Shown: positions 15,221 through 24,165 of the stretch, piece after piece
Layout of the letters: each line of letters opens with the position of its first letter
How positions within the stretch are numbered: the stretch's first letter is position 1
DNA from: Clostridiales bacterium
GTDB taxonomy: Bacteria; Bacillota; Clostridia; Saccharofermentanales; Saccharofermentanaceae
Assembly (NCBI GenBank): GCA_017428155.1
Contig: JAFRRJ010000023.1
Coordinates: forward strand, 1 to 51,464
Direction: 5' to 3'
Length of the DNA: 51,464 nt
Translations under genes and position numbers: made by a program
The notes under the pieces: generated by a model
The model's input: only the letters and a program-made list of their open reading frames with translations
What the model was told of the DNA's origin: nothing
Database searches by the model: none

Positions 15221-16759
15221 TTACGTTTCCTTCAGTTCATCCCAGGTTCTCTCATCTTCTTCGAAGTCGTCCTTGGACTTTAGCCTGACTATGAGCTTGA
15301 TGATGAGGCCGGAGCAGAGGATCAGGGCAACGAGTACCCAGCCGAAGATGATGTTGGCCTTGAGTGAGTAGCCGTCAGCAGCACCGTAGATGCCGCCGCC
15401 CTTGATGAGGTTAACAAGGTTCCAGATGAAAAGGCCTGCAAGGACAACAGGGGAGATGACCTTGATGGAAGGCAGGAACCACCACTTTGGCATCTTGAAT
15501 TTTCCGGTGTTGCGGTTGAGTTCGTCCAGGATCTTGGTTGTCTTGAAGAACCAGCCTGCAGCGATCATCTCGAGAATGCCCGTGAGGATCAATGTGTAGC
15601 TGTTGATGAAGTAGTCGACAATGTCGAGGACTGCGAGACCTGCGCCTGTTACATAGATGAGGCTGATGACGCCTTCGATGAGGCAGATCCTGAGCGTAGT
15701 CTTCTTTTTGTCGAGTTTGAACTTGTCAGACAGAGCAGTTGAGATTCCCTCGATGATGGAGAAGAGCGAGTCTATCGCAAGTGTGATCAGGCAGAAGTAG
15801 AAGATGAAAGCGAAGATCATGTTGAATAAACCGCTGTTTGAGATCTTTACGATTGCCTGCGGGTAGATGATGAATGCAGTTGCTATGCCGGATGCGGACA
15901 TGTTGTCGAGCATGCCGACGCCTGCCATTGTAGTGAACATAACGATGCCGGCGAGGATGCTTACGAACATGTCGGAGAAAGCGATGATGATCGTGTCGAC
16001 AACGATGTTGGAATCCTTATTAAGGAATGAGCCGTAAGCGAACATGATCGCCATGGATGTTGAGAGGGAATAGAAGACCTGGCCGATAGCGTCTACCCAG
16101 AGATTGGAATCTGCCAGAGCTTTCCATTCGGGGATAAAGAGCTTTGCGAAGCCCTCCATTGCGCCGGGAAGTGACATGCCCCTGACTGCCATAATGAGAA
16201 GGCAGAGAACGGGAAGTGTTACGGTGAACTTAACTACTTTGCCGACCGATGTCGTGCCGTTGCGGATGCAGACATAGCAAAGAGCCCATGCCGCGATTAG
16301 GCAGCCTACCACAGGCCAGGAGAATGTCGTAAAGCCTGTTGTGGTTCCCGTGGTCTTTATCGTTTCGGCCCAGAGTGAGCTTGCCGCTTCAGTGTTGCCG
16401 GTCATGTCGGAGAACTTGAAGCTTAATACGAACATCAGTATTACCCACGCGAAAACTGCCGCATAGTAGATCGAGATGCCGATACCGTTTGATACTGCAA
16501 GCCAGCCGACACCCTCCATCTTTTTATTCATGGCACGCATGGAGCCCGGAGCACCCTGTCTTGTGTATCTTGCGACAGAGATCTCCATCATGAGAAGCGG
16601 AATGCCGATAACGAGCATTGCTACAAGGTAAACAAAAAGAAATGCACCGCCGCCGTACTTGGCTGCCAGGCCCGGAAATCTCCAGGCGTTGCCCAAACCT
16701 ACGGCCGAACCGATCGATGCAAGGATAAAAGCGGATCTGGATGACCATTTTTCGCGCAT
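15221..16759 (-). CDS. Neurotransmitter:sodium symporter family transporter (SNF/LeuT type)
   Basis: A 512-residue secondary transporter of the NSS family, which imports amino acids or related amines with sodium. The N-terminus 'WSSRSAFILASIGSAVGLGNAWRFPGLAAKYGGGAFLFVYL' carries the family signature: the unwound first helix around 'GSAVGLGNAWRFP' forms the sodium and substrate sites. About eleven to twelve helices follow. Helix 6 region 'AIGQVFYSLSTSMAIMFAYGSFL' and helix 8 'CLITLAIDSLFSIIEGI' are recognisable. A GAGGGGG site precedes the ATG and a terminator follows, so it is monocistronic. The actual substrate cannot be read. Confidence 0.92.
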   Translation of the reverse strand: MREKWSSRSAFILASIGSAVGLGNAWRFPGLAAKYGGGAFLFVYLVAMLVIGIPLLMMEISVARYTRQGAPGSMRAMNKKMEGVGWLAVSNGIGISIYYAAVFAWVILMFVLSFKFSDMTGNTEAASSLWAETIKTTGTTTGFTTFSWPVVGCLIAAWALCYVCIRNGTTSVGKVVKFTVTLPVLCLLIMAVRGMSLPGAMEGFAKLFIPEWKALADSNLWVDAIGQVFYSLSTSMAIMFAYGSFLNKDSNIVVDTIIIAFSDMFVSILAGIVMFTTMAGVGMLDNMSASGIATAFIIYPQAIVKISNSGLFNMIFAFIFYFCLITLAIDSLFSIIEGISTALSDKFKLDKKKTTLRICLIEGVISLIYVTGAGLAVLDIVDYFINSYTLILTGILEMIAAGWFFKTTKILDELNRNTGKFKMPKWWFLPSIKVISPVVLAGLFIWNLVNLIKGGGIYGAADGYSLKANIIFGWVLVALILCSGLIIKLIVRLKSKDDFEEDERTWDELKET

Positions 16760-16931
16760 GAGTAAACACCCCCTCTACTAAAGTTTTATAATATCACGGC
16801 ATTTGATATTTGTTTATGCGAAAAGAGGAATTGCCGTAAATAAGGTTTCCTTAAGGGAGTTTTCGAGATTTTATTCCGGGAGAAAGCTGAGTTTTATATC
16901 TTGCCTCAAGTCAAATATTCATGATTTGTAG

Positions 16932-16937
16932 TATAAT
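16932..16937 (+). promoter_or_regulatory. -10 box upstream of the acidic lipoprotein
   Basis: TATAAT lies about 34 bases before the ATG. No convincing -35 box is seen at 17 bases. Confidence 0.45.
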
Positions 16938-16970
16938 CACCTTAATTTCACTTGGAGGGAGATTAATCGT

Positions 16971-17849
16971 ATGAAGAAGATTAAAGTTATGGCGTGCCTC
17001 GTTGCAGTAGCTATTATCAGTGTTCTTTTTGCCGGATGCGGCAAGACCACGACTATCACTTCAGAAAAGTTTGTTAAGGTTTGTGAGAAGCTGAAGTTCG
17101 AAGAATTCGAGCTTGAAGATGACGGACCTGAGCTTGAAGACGTTGAAGACGGTATCTATGCCTATGCTGATGAGGACTTTATCGAGGATGACCCTGATGA
17201 AGTCGAATATTTCCTCCGTGAGCTTGGTCTTTCCGAGGTAATTGATTCTGACGACGTTAAATCTTTGGCTTTCTCTGCAAAGTGCATCGGCATAGAGGAT
17301 ATTGAAGATATAGAAGATCCCGAAGACCTTGCCGACATTGAGCTTGACGGAGCTGTTGCACTCCAGATCTCACTTGATGACAACTATGCCGAAGATTTCA
17401 TGGAATACGTTGAGGATTTGCTCGATACGATCGGAATCGACTCAAAGGATCTCACAAACAAGGAATTCTATTCTTCAAAGAATGAGGGTTACTTCAGATT
17501 CCACATCAATATTGAAAAGCTTGCAAAGATTCTTCTCGACAATGACGATGTAATGGATTTGATTGATTCTGTATACGATGAGGATGACTTCGAGGATCTC
17601 TGCGAGCAGCTTAAGGGTGATGTTGCTATTTCCGTTGAGATCAACGGTTCAAACATCTTTGTTGTTGCAGGCGGCGCACTCAACACCAAGCCCACGGTTC
17701 TCAATTCTTTCGTAAGCTCCTACGGCGCTTCAAGCAATCCTTTAAAGGTTCCTATGGATGAGGATCTCGTAAGTGACGCAATCGAGGAGATCGTAGACGA
17801 ATACGGTGATTATCTTAAGTACTTTGCTTACTATGGTCTGGATTTCTGA
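16971..17849 (+). CDS. Strongly acidic lipoprotein of unknown function
   Basis: A 292-residue protein with a lipoprotein signal peptide: Lys-rich start, hydrophobic core, and lipobox 'LFAGC' with Cys23. The mature part is very rich in Asp and Glu, including a short run of repeats 'IEDIEDIEDPEDLADIE' near residue 105 and many acidic patches up to the C-terminus. There is no catalytic motif. The protein should sit on the outer face of the cytoplasmic membrane. The acidity suggests binding of cations or basic partners, but this is inference. GGAGGG precedes the ATG. It is monocistronic, with a terminator shared with the convergent ABC operon. Confidence 0.8.
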   Translation: MKKIKVMACLVAVAIISVLFAGCGKTTTITSEKFVKVCEKLKFEEFELEDDGPELEDVEDGIYAYADEDFIEDDPDEVEYFLRELGLSEVIDSDDVKSLAFSAKCIGIEDIEDIEDPEDLADIELDGAVALQISLDDNYAEDFMEYVEDLLDTIGIDSKDLTNKEFYSSKNEGYFRFHINIEKLAKILLDNDDVMDLIDSVYDEDDFEDLCEQLKGDVAISVEINGSNIFVVAGGALNTKPTVLNSFVSSYGASSNPLKVPMDEDLVSDAIEEIVDEYGDYLKYFAYYGLDF

Positions 17850-17875
17850 TAAGATCTCTAAACAGTAAAATTGAC

Positions 17876-17907
17876 AAAGGGCTGTTCCGGTTCGGTGCGG
17901 CCCTTTT
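17876..17907. terminator. Bidirectional terminator
   Basis: AAAGGGC (17876-17882) pairs with GCCCTTT (17900-17906), with CCG/CGG pairing inside the loop and T or A runs on both sides. It separates the lipoprotein gene from the convergent ABC-2 exporter operon. Confidence 0.8.
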
Positions 17908-17914
17908 AATATGC

Positions 17915-18952
17915 TCAGAACATTGACGGCGGGAAGAAGCTTGCCAGAGTCTTAAGCGCCGTTCCGAAATTCGTGAGATCCATAAGGATGCCGCTGAAGA
18001 GGAATGACAGGATGAGGTAGACCGGAAGAACAGCCGAGAAGATCCTTGAACGTGCCGTACGGACAGGGATAAGTGTCATGACTGTTCCTGCTGCGAATGC
18101 GATAAACGTCACGAATAGTGTATAGACGGTTACATGAAGCGGTGAGAATTCCGTGCCTGATACAAGGAAGCAGATAACCGACACGAAGGCTGCGGGGAAT
18201 GTGAATACTGCCACCTGGATGAGTCCTAAGTATATGCGCTCGAAAAGCCTGAACCTCTGGTAAATGCGGTTATCCTGATCGTTCAGGAACGCAAGTGCAC
18301 CGAGGAGAGCGGCAGTGAAGATGAAGAATCCTGCAAATTTGTAAAGCGGGATCGGTATCTTCTCGGACCTTGTAATGGCGTTATAGACTTCTCCTTCGAT
18401 GTTTTCCAGCGCGAAGAGGGACTGGTCATCAATATACTTACTGAACAGTTTCTCAAGTTCGGGATCATGGGCATCAACCTCATACCCGCTGTCTGCGAAA
18501 GTATTGCAGATGACGCGCCTGCAGCTGTATGAATAGAAGCGGCAGAAGACCTCTTCCCTCGACAGGAACGGGAAACTCGAAGCAGGAGTATACACCTGTT
18601 TGATATCGTATTTTGTGCCCTTCTCGGTAAGGTGGTCCGTAAAGCCTTTTGGGAAGATATAAGCGGTGTTCGCCTTGCCCGAAGCGAGATCTTTATAGAG
18701 CTCTCTCTCGCTTCTGACTTCGTAGAAATGGAAGATAGAATTGAAGTCGCAGAGTTCGTCGACGATATCCTCAGTATCTTCCGAATCATCTTCATTCAAT
18801 ATAGCGACCGGTATATAGACAGAGGTGTCTTTCTCGGGGACGAAGATAACAAGCAGCGCGAGAATGATTATCGCACCGCTCATGACATACATTGCGGGGT
18901 TGATCAAGCTGCGTTTTGCAAGGACTGAGAGCCTGTTCAGGAATAGTTTCAT
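17915..18952 (-). CDS. ABC-2 type transporter permease, second permease gene
   Basis: A 345-residue membrane protein with the ABC-2 plan: one N-terminal helix (about 24-41), an extracytoplasmic domain of about 150 residues ('YIPVAILNEDDSEDTEDIV', 'AYIFPKGFTDHL'), then about six helices. The domain between helices 1 and 2 resembles YhgE/Pip-like and drug-exporter permeases. Its ATG overlaps the upstream permease stop as ATGA. It is the third gene of an ATPase-permease-permease operon. The cargo is unknown; drugs, lipids or peptides are usual for this type. Confidence 0.85.
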   Translation of the reverse strand: MKLFLNRLSVLAKRSLINPAMYVMSGAIIILALLVIFVPEKDTSVYIPVAILNEDDSEDTEDIVDELCDFNSIFHFYEVRSERELYKDLASGKANTAYIFPKGFTDHLTEKGTKYDIKQVYTPASSFPFLSREEVFCRFYSYSCRRVICNTFADSGYEVDAHDPELEKLFSKYIDDQSLFALENIEGEVYNAITRSEKIPIPLYKFAGFFIFTAALLGALAFLNDQDNRIYQRFRLFERIYLGLIQVAVFTFPAAFVSVICFLVSGTEFSPLHVTVYTLFVTFIAFAAGTVMTLIPVRTARSRIFSAVLPVYLILSFLFSGILMDLTNFGTALKTLASFFPPSMF

Positions 18953-20040
18953 AGGAACATCGACCTCATAAAGAACAGGATCAGGTAGTGAAGAGGGTTA
19001 AATGCTGCGGCATTCTGGAAGAAGCGCGGCATAAAGTCCAGTGGGATAAGGCCGCCTGCAAGATACATGAGGCTCGTTCCCGCACCGAACATGATATATG
19101 AGACTGTCGACGGGCTTTTGACAAGATAGCAAAGCCCTGTTCCGATCAGCGCGACAATGAGGATGACCGGAATTATCGTGATGAGGGAAAGCACCTTCAT
19201 CGAGTCGAATATAAAGCATGCACTGACAAATATCAGGACATAGAGAATATACATCATAAAAGCGGCACAGGCCGATTCGATAAGGAACAGCTTCCATGTC
19301 CCGATGCCGGAGAGCTTGGCTCTTGCCCTGAACACTGCATTGTTTCCCTTATAAAAGAATGAGATAACGAAGATCGACATCATGATGATGTAAAGAGTGT
19401 AAGAAGCCGCAAGCTGGAACTTGACGTCGTATTTGGCAACGAGATCGTCGAGATTGACTTTGCGGAATGCGGTCTTGCGGTCCATTACATAGTCGAACAG
19501 ATTGCTCGTGACAGCATCCTTCACATCGTAGACGCCGTCCTGATCCATGCCGAGCTGCTGCTCCGCATATTCTCCCGCTGTCAGTATCGTGCACTGCGTT
19601 GTGCCGAGAATATCGCTCATCGCGTAGACCACGTCGTTTACTATGTGTTCCTCGAATGTGTCGGCATCTCTGTAAATGATCTGGACCTGAAGTGAATCAG
19701 GTGTTCCCATCTTTTCCATGAATCCTTCAGGGACGATTATTCCCGCAACAGCTTCGCCTTCTTCGACCATCCTGACGACTTTGCTCTTGCTCTTTATCTG
19801 ATCGATGTCTATCGTGTGCTTGACGCTGTCCATCTGCTTTACCAGATTAAGACCTAATTTGCTGTAGGCCTCCTCGTCCGGCACATAGACTGCGACTGAT
19901 ACGATGCTGTCTGTTTTGTTCTCGAAAAGAAACTCTGACGCATATATGACAAGCGACATCATGGCTATGCCGAGCACAAGGAAATAGCACAGCACAAACG
20001 GAATGAAAAGCAATACTCTCTTGCAGTATGCTTTAATCAT
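18949..20040 (-). CDS. ABC-2 type transporter permease, first permease gene
   Basis: A 363-residue ABC-2 permease: N-terminal helix (about 11-32), a large outer domain with 'VAVYVPDEEAYSKLGLNLVKQM' and 'GIIVPEGFMEKMG', and about six C-terminal helices ending in 'NPLHYLILFFMRSMFL'. The start chosen is the ATG at 20040 with GGAGG seven bases upstream, overlapping the end of the ATPase gene; a TTG one codon earlier is possible. Overlaps at both ends indicate translational coupling. It likely forms a heterodimer with the following permease. Confidence 0.87.
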   Translation of the reverse strand: MIKAYCKRVLLFIPFVLCYFLVLGIAMMSLVIYASEFLFENKTDSIVSVAVYVPDEEAYSKLGLNLVKQMDSVKHTIDIDQIKSKSKVVRMVEEGEAVAGIIVPEGFMEKMGTPDSLQVQIIYRDADTFEEHIVNDVVYAMSDILGTTQCTILTAGEYAEQQLGMDQDGVYDVKDAVTSNLFDYVMDRKTAFRKVNLDDLVAKYDVKFQLAASYTLYIIMMSIFVISFFYKGNNAVFRARAKLSGIGTWKLFLIESACAAFMMYILYVLIFVSACFIFDSMKVLSLITIIPVILIVALIGTGLCYLVKSPSTVSYIMFGAGTSLMYLAGGLIPLDFMPRFFQNAAAFNPLHYLILFFMRSMFL

Positions 20041-20674
20041 CAAGAGCCTCCGCAGGTGAAATGCCGGGAGGCAGCAGAGAGGAGACGCCCTTCTTCAGGA
20101 GATATATTTTCGAGCAATGCTTAAAAAGATCTTCGCTGTGGCTCGCGATAAAGATCGTTCCGCCCTTTCTGCTGAAAGAATCCACAAAATTAATGATGTC
20201 ATTTTTGGCAGGAATATCGAGTGCGGCCAAAGGCTCATCCATAAGAAGAATATCGGGCTTTGAAAGAAGCACGGATGCGATGGCAAGACGCTTCTTCATG
20301 CCGCCGGACATACGCTTTACCTTAAGGTCGATGAAATCAGAAACCTTAAGGATGGACAACTCGGTTTCCGTGAGTTCCTTCATGATCTCCTGCCTGCTCA
20401 TGGGAGTCCACATCTTGAGATTATCCATGGCAGTGAGTTCTTCTATAAGCGCATTTTCCTGAGTGACGAATCCGGCTTTGCCGTTGACCTTGATAGAACC
20501 GGTTGAAGGTTTTCTAAGGCCTGCTATAGCGGAAAGAAGTGTCGATTTGCCTGAACCGTTAAGGCCTAAGAGACCGACAGTCTCGCCCTTCTCGGCGCTT
20601 ATTGTAACGTTTGTAAGGACAGTCTTCTTGTATTTCAATGAGACATTTTCAACAGTAACGATCGAACCGGCCAT
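20033..20674 (-). CDS. ABC transporter ATP-binding protein (exporter type)
   Basis: A 213-residue ATPase with Walker A 'GLNGSGKST', a Q-loop ('GFVTQENALI'), signature 'RMSGGMKKRLAIA', Walker B 'DILLMDEPLAALD', and the switch histidine in 'TIFIASHSEDLF'. The short length and the CcmA-like sequence suit ABC-2 exporters. The ATG at 20674 (MAGSIVTVEN) is chosen; its AAAGGAG lies twelve bases upstream, longer than usual, and an in-frame TTG at 20698 has no site. It powers the two downstream permeases. Confidence 0.92.
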   Translation of the reverse strand: MAGSIVTVENVSLKYKKTVLTNVTISAEKGETVGLLGLNGSGKSTLLSAIAGLRKPSTGSIKVNGKAGFVTQENALIEELTAMDNLKMWTPMSRQEIMKELTETELSILKVSDFIDLKVKRMSGGMKKRLAIASVLLSKPDILLMDEPLAALDIPAKNDIINFVDSFSRKGGTIFIASHSEDLFKHCSKIYLLKKGVSSLLPPGISPAEALDD

Positions 20675-20706
20675 ATATATGTCGTACTCCTTTAGCAATT
20701 AGGGTG

Positions 20707-20712
20707 ATTATA
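20707..20712 (-). promoter_or_regulatory. -10 box of the ABC-2 exporter operon
   Basis: The minus strand reads TATAAT, 32 bases before the ATPase ATG. It lies in the divergent gap shared with the kinase-like gene. Confidence 0.5.
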
Positions 20713-20774
20713 GCACAATTGGTTTTGTGGTATTCTGTGCTTAAGAACAGCAATAGGAACAGGAGGTGTCTGAT

Positions 20775-21374
20775 ATGTCAGCAAAAACTTCAAAGATAAT
20801 CACCATCGGAAGATCTTACGGTGCAGGCGGAAGAACGGTCGGTAAGCTCATATCGGATGCGTTGGAGATTCCGTATTACGATATGAACATCTTAAAGGAG
20901 ACTGCCGAGAAGAGCGGTCTTGCAGAGAAATATATTGAATCGATCGACGAGAAAGAGATAAACGATGCTGCTCTTTATCTCTCGGTAGGATTCATGACTC
21001 CCGCATACACATCAGTAAGACAGATCGCGGCAAATGCCCAGCGTGAAGTGATAGAGAAGATCGCAAAAGAAGGACCGTGTGTAATAGTCGGAAGAAGAGC
21101 AGATGAGATCTTAAGAGACAAGCCCAATCTTCTGAAAGTGTTCATCGCGGCAAGTCCCGAAGACCGCATAAAGAGGATAATGGAACGTGACGGACTTGAT
21201 GAGAAGGCAGCGCGCAAGATGATCAGCAGAGCCGATAAGGAGCGCGCGGCTTATCACGATCAGTTCGGAAGTGACAGCTGGGGCATGGCTTCACAATATG
21301 ACATCTGCCTCAACACGAGTTATTTAAGCTTCGAGGAAGCAGCAAAGATAATAATCAGCATCGCTGCGAAGTAA
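20775..21374 (+). CDS. Cytidylate kinase-like family protein
   Basis: A 199-residue protein of the cytidylate-kinase-like family (AAA_26 type). The N-terminus 'KIITIGRSYGAGGRTVGKLISDAL' holds a P-loop variant (GRSYGAGGRTVGK). 'YYDMNILKETAEKSGL', 'PCVIVGRRADEILRD', 'VFIAASPEDRIKRIMERDGLDEKAARKMISRADKERAAYH' and 'YDICLNTSYLSFEEA' follow as in the family. It should phosphorylate a nucleotide or similar small molecule with ATP. True Cmk is normally fused or next to rpsA/plsC genes, which is not seen here, so this is more likely the accessory paralogue. The ATG at 20775 has AGGAGG eight bases upstream. Confidence 0.87.
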   Translation: MSAKTSKIITIGRSYGAGGRTVGKLISDALEIPYYDMNILKETAEKSGLAEKYIESIDEKEINDAALYLSVGFMTPAYTSVRQIAANAQREVIEKIAKEGPCVIVGRRADEILRDKPNLLKVFIAASPEDRIKRIMERDGLDEKAARKMISRADKERAAYHDQFGSDSWGMASQYDICLNTSYLSFEEAAKIIISIAAK

Positions 21375-21387
21375 GCTTTAACCCCGG

Positions 21388-23226
21388 TCAGTTAATGTGA
21401 TCTCTGACGTAATCTTCCACTTCGGCCTTTGATATTGCCGATCCGAGGAAACGTCCCTGGAATCTGTCGCACCCGCTTCCCGCCAGGATCTCAAACTGGT
21501 CCTCCTGACCGACACCTGTTGCAGTAACCGTGATATCGATATCGTGCATCAGCGAGATCGCGGAACGCGTAAGAATCCTTACTGTGGCATTCGTTGCGAG
21601 GCTTGATGTGAAGTTGCCGTCAAGCTTTAAGATCGATACAGGAAGAAGAGGGATAGCGTTGAAGGATGAATAACCTCGTCCGAAATTATCGAGTGCCATC
21701 TTAACTCCCGTAGTCGCAAGCTCTTCGATAGTCATCCTGATATCGGGAAGGCTCGTCTTAAGGCTCTCCTCCTGAAGGTCAAGAATAAGATTATTGACGT
21801 TGCAGTCAGAAGCAGAAACGATATTAGAGAAATCCTGAATGAAGTCGGGTTCCCTTAACTGATAGTTTGAGATGTTTATATTCATCGTAAGCTTCGGATC
21901 GATCCTGTTGATCGCTGCCAGGGTATTTAAGGAATCCTCCATCGAGTAACCGCCGATCCTGCGCATATATCCGGCATTTTCCGCAGCTGAGAGGAATACC
22001 CGGGGAGGTATTAACTTACCATCTCTCTCGAATCTCAGGAATGCCTCGAAGCCGCAGAGTTCCCTGTCGTACGTAAAGCACGGCTGATATGTCATCCGCA
22101 TACTTCCGTCTGCTATCGCGCGCTCGAAAACAGTTACTATCTCGTCTTTGGTCTTATTCTTAAATACTTCCTCACCCGGAAGCACTGTCGTCTCGTCTTC
22201 TTTACCGGGAGTCCCTGAAGCTGTTGCGGAAGCTCTGCTCATTCTCTCTTCAGCCAGGGATATCAGCTCGCCTGCGTATCGTGAATCAGAGGGGTAGTGC
22301 GCAAATCCGTAGAAGATGTTCGCATTCATCGAATCAAGACCGGCTGCAAAAGCTCTTGAAGCTTCCTTCGCAAGCTTATCCGCATACTTGATCTCAGCAT
22401 CTTTGCTCAACCCTCTTCTGAACAGTATGACAAAATCAGCATCGTCGATCCTTGCAACCATATCCGTCGGATCAGCCGCCTCGCGGAGACGGTGGGCCAT
22501 ATTCTGGATAAAGAGGTCCATAGATTTGTGACCTATGGTCCTTGTAATGCTGTCGAAGCGGTCAAGCGCCAGATAGATCACGGTAAAAGGTCTGCAGGCT
22601 TTGTCGGGAGACTCGCTCATCTGCATATTGGAAATATCTTCTCTTATGAGCTTGTCGGCACGTTCTGAGATCATGTCACGTCCGGGCAGGGTGGTCAAAG
22701 GATCGATAGAGGTTGTGAGGTTCTTTCCGATCGCCTCACTCAGGCGCTGATGGCTTCCCATGACCTCATGGTTAACGATGAGGCTCGTACGCGAGAACAT
22801 CTCGTCTTCCAGTTCCTTGCGGATCGCATTGCCGCGTTCGTTGCGCTTTGAATCCTCTAAATGCTGGATCTTGCCTGCGATCTTGATGACATAATACTGA
22901 ATGAGCATATCAACGACCATCGTAACGAACGTGATGGCAAGAAGGACCGGTGCGGCATCACTCTTCATGATGATGTATTCATATGTGTAGAGCATGAACT
23001 GTACGAAGTTAAGGGCAAATGAGATATAGAAGCCGAACTTGCCCTCGAAAACGTTCATCAGGACGGAGAGGAACAGAAGTCCTATACCGACGAATATCTT
23101 GGTCGCCGTGATTCCCGAGAAGAGCTGAAGTGCGATGAGGCCAATGAAGAGCAGTACGCTCGCGAAAACAGATACGACATAAGCCGCATCGTTTTTGATG
23201 AACAGTCTGTTGTCATTGCTTCTCAT
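21388..23226 (-). CDS. Membrane GGDEF-EAL protein with both active sites degenerate
   Basis: A 612-residue protein: four membrane helices (about 14-36, 41-57, 63-84, 93-114), a coiled linker, a GGDEF-like domain (175-330) and an EAL-like domain (360-608). The GGDEF signature is replaced by IDDADF (260-265), so cyclase activity is not expected. In the EAL domain FEAF (393-396) is kept, but the DDFG motif reads DNFG (513-516) and the AEGVE motif reads ATGVG (569-573), losing metal-binding and catalytic acids; phosphodiesterase activity is doubtful. It is more likely a c-di-GMP receptor or a signalling scaffold at the membrane. No other c-di-GMP gene is in the window. Confidence 0.88.
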   Translation of the reverse strand: MRSNDNRLFIKNDAAYVVSVFASVLLFIGLIALQLFSGITATKIFVGIGLLFLSVLMNVFEGKFGFYISFALNFVQFMLYTYEYIIMKSDAAPVLLAITFVTMVVDMLIQYYVIKIAGKIQHLEDSKRNERGNAIRKELEDEMFSRTSLIVNHEVMGSHQRLSEAIGKNLTTSIDPLTTLPGRDMISERADKLIREDISNMQMSESPDKACRPFTVIYLALDRFDSITRTIGHKSMDLFIQNMAHRLREAADPTDMVARIDDADFVILFRRGLSKDAEIKYADKLAKEASRAFAAGLDSMNANIFYGFAHYPSDSRYAGELISLAEERMSRASATASGTPGKEDETTVLPGEEVFKNKTKDEIVTVFERAIADGSMRMTYQPCFTYDRELCGFEAFLRFERDGKLIPPRVFLSAAENAGYMRRIGGYSMEDSLNTLAAINRIDPKLTMNINISNYQLREPDFIQDFSNIVSASDCNVNNLILDLQEESLKTSLPDIRMTIEELATTGVKMALDNFGRGYSSFNAIPLLPVSILKLDGNFTSSLATNATVRILTRSAISLMHDIDITVTATGVGQEDQFEILAGSGCDRFQGRFLGSAISKAEVEDYVRDHIN

Positions 23227-23276
23227 ACGCTCTTATTATCCTATGTTTGCGTTGTGAATTGTGTTACATGCTTTTT

Positions 23277-23292
23277 AAATTAATATTAATTT
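23277..23292. promoter_or_regulatory. 16-bp AT palindrome
   Basis: AAATTAATATTAATTT is a perfect palindrome upstream of the GGDEF-EAL gene and downstream of tcdA. AT-only palindromes arise easily by chance, so an operator role is only possible. Confidence 0.25.
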
Positions 23293-23307
23293 CTATAATC
23301 CACATTG

Positions 23308-24003
23308 TTATTGCCCGGCATCTGACAGAAGATCGTTTATCAAAGCACCGGCGAGTGTGATGCCGCATGCTGCCGGCACGAACGAGACAGTTCCCGGACG
23401 TCTGCCCTCTTTGGGAGGGATGGGACTTTCAGGTGAATACACGACTTTAAGATGATTGATCCCGCGTTTTCTTAATTCGCGCCGCATTACCTTGGCAAGC
23501 GGACAGTACTGTGTTTTTGAGATATCGGTTACGGCAAAGGCCGAAGGATCGAGCTTACCTGCCGCGCCCATAGCACTGATCACGGGAGTACCTGCTTCCT
23601 TTGCTCTGCATATGATGTCGACCTTGGCAGCTACCGTGTCGATACTGTCGGCAATATAATCGTAAGCATAGAAATTGAATTCATCACTAGTCTCGGGAAG
23701 ATAGAAGATCTGCTTTGTAATAACTTCGGCATCAGGGTTGATATCGAGAATCCGCTCTTTACAGACATCCACCTTGTATCTTCCGATCGTGGAATCAAGA
23801 GCTAAGATCTGACGGTTGATGTTCGTGATGTCGACTTTGTCTGAATCAACTAAAGTGATGTGTCCGACGCCTGCTCTTGCGAGGCACTCGGCAACATATC
23901 CTCCGACACCGCCGACTCCGAACAGCAGGACCTTTGCCCGGGAAAGCCGGGACAGCTGCTCAGGTCCTATCAGCAATTCTTCTCTTTCAAATCTTGAAGC
24001 CAT
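23308..24003 (-). CDS. tcdA: tRNA threonylcarbamoyladenosine dehydratase
   Basis: A 231-residue ThiF/E1-like enzyme. The nucleotide-binding motif 'VLLFGVGGVGGYVAECLARAGVG' starts near residue 25; 'LVDSDKVDITNINRQ' follows and 'DYIADSIDTVAAKVDII' contains the conserved Asp-rich turn. The C-terminal 'VRR..GTVSFVPAACGITLAGALIND'-like end (here 'GTVSFVPAACGITLAG') matches TcdA/CsdL. The family dehydrates t6A37 of tRNA to the cyclic form with ATP. The ATG at 24003 is chosen because homology starts there (MASRFEREELLIG); GGAGGGG lies about 13 bases upstream. Confidence 0.88.
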   Translation of the reverse strand: MASRFEREELLIGPEQLSRLSRAKVLLFGVGGVGGYVAECLARAGVGHITLVDSDKVDITNINRQILALDSTIGRYKVDVCKERILDINPDAEVITKQIFYLPETSDEFNFYAYDYIADSIDTVAAKVDIICRAKEAGTPVISAMGAAGKLDPSAFAVTDISKTQYCPLAKVMRRELRKRGINHLKVVYSPESPIPPKEGRRPGTVSFVPAACGITLAGALINDLLSDAGQ

Positions 24004-24069
24004 GTTATGGTGATTCCCCTCCCACGCCGTTAAGGCGCTACGTAGTATTTTATCAGGTTGAAATACAAT

Positions 24070-24148
24070 TTGCTTTGATTTGTTTGCATGCGTATAATCT
24101 AACTGCAACAAAAGCTCCGTTTCATCTGTATATAAGGTGAAAGCGGAG
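24070..24148 (+). promoter_or_regulatory. Promoter and 5' leader hairpin of the sigma factor gene
   Basis: TTGCTT (24070-24075) and TATAAT (24093-24098) are 17 bases apart. The leader then contains CTCCGTTTCA (24115-24124) pairing with TGAAAGCGGAG (24138-24148) except for one bulged G, followed by the AAGGG site of the sigma gene. The hairpin stops short of the binding site, so any effect would be on mRNA stability or through a partner. Confidence 0.5.
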
Positions 24149-24165
24149 ACAGATCAAGGGTAAAA

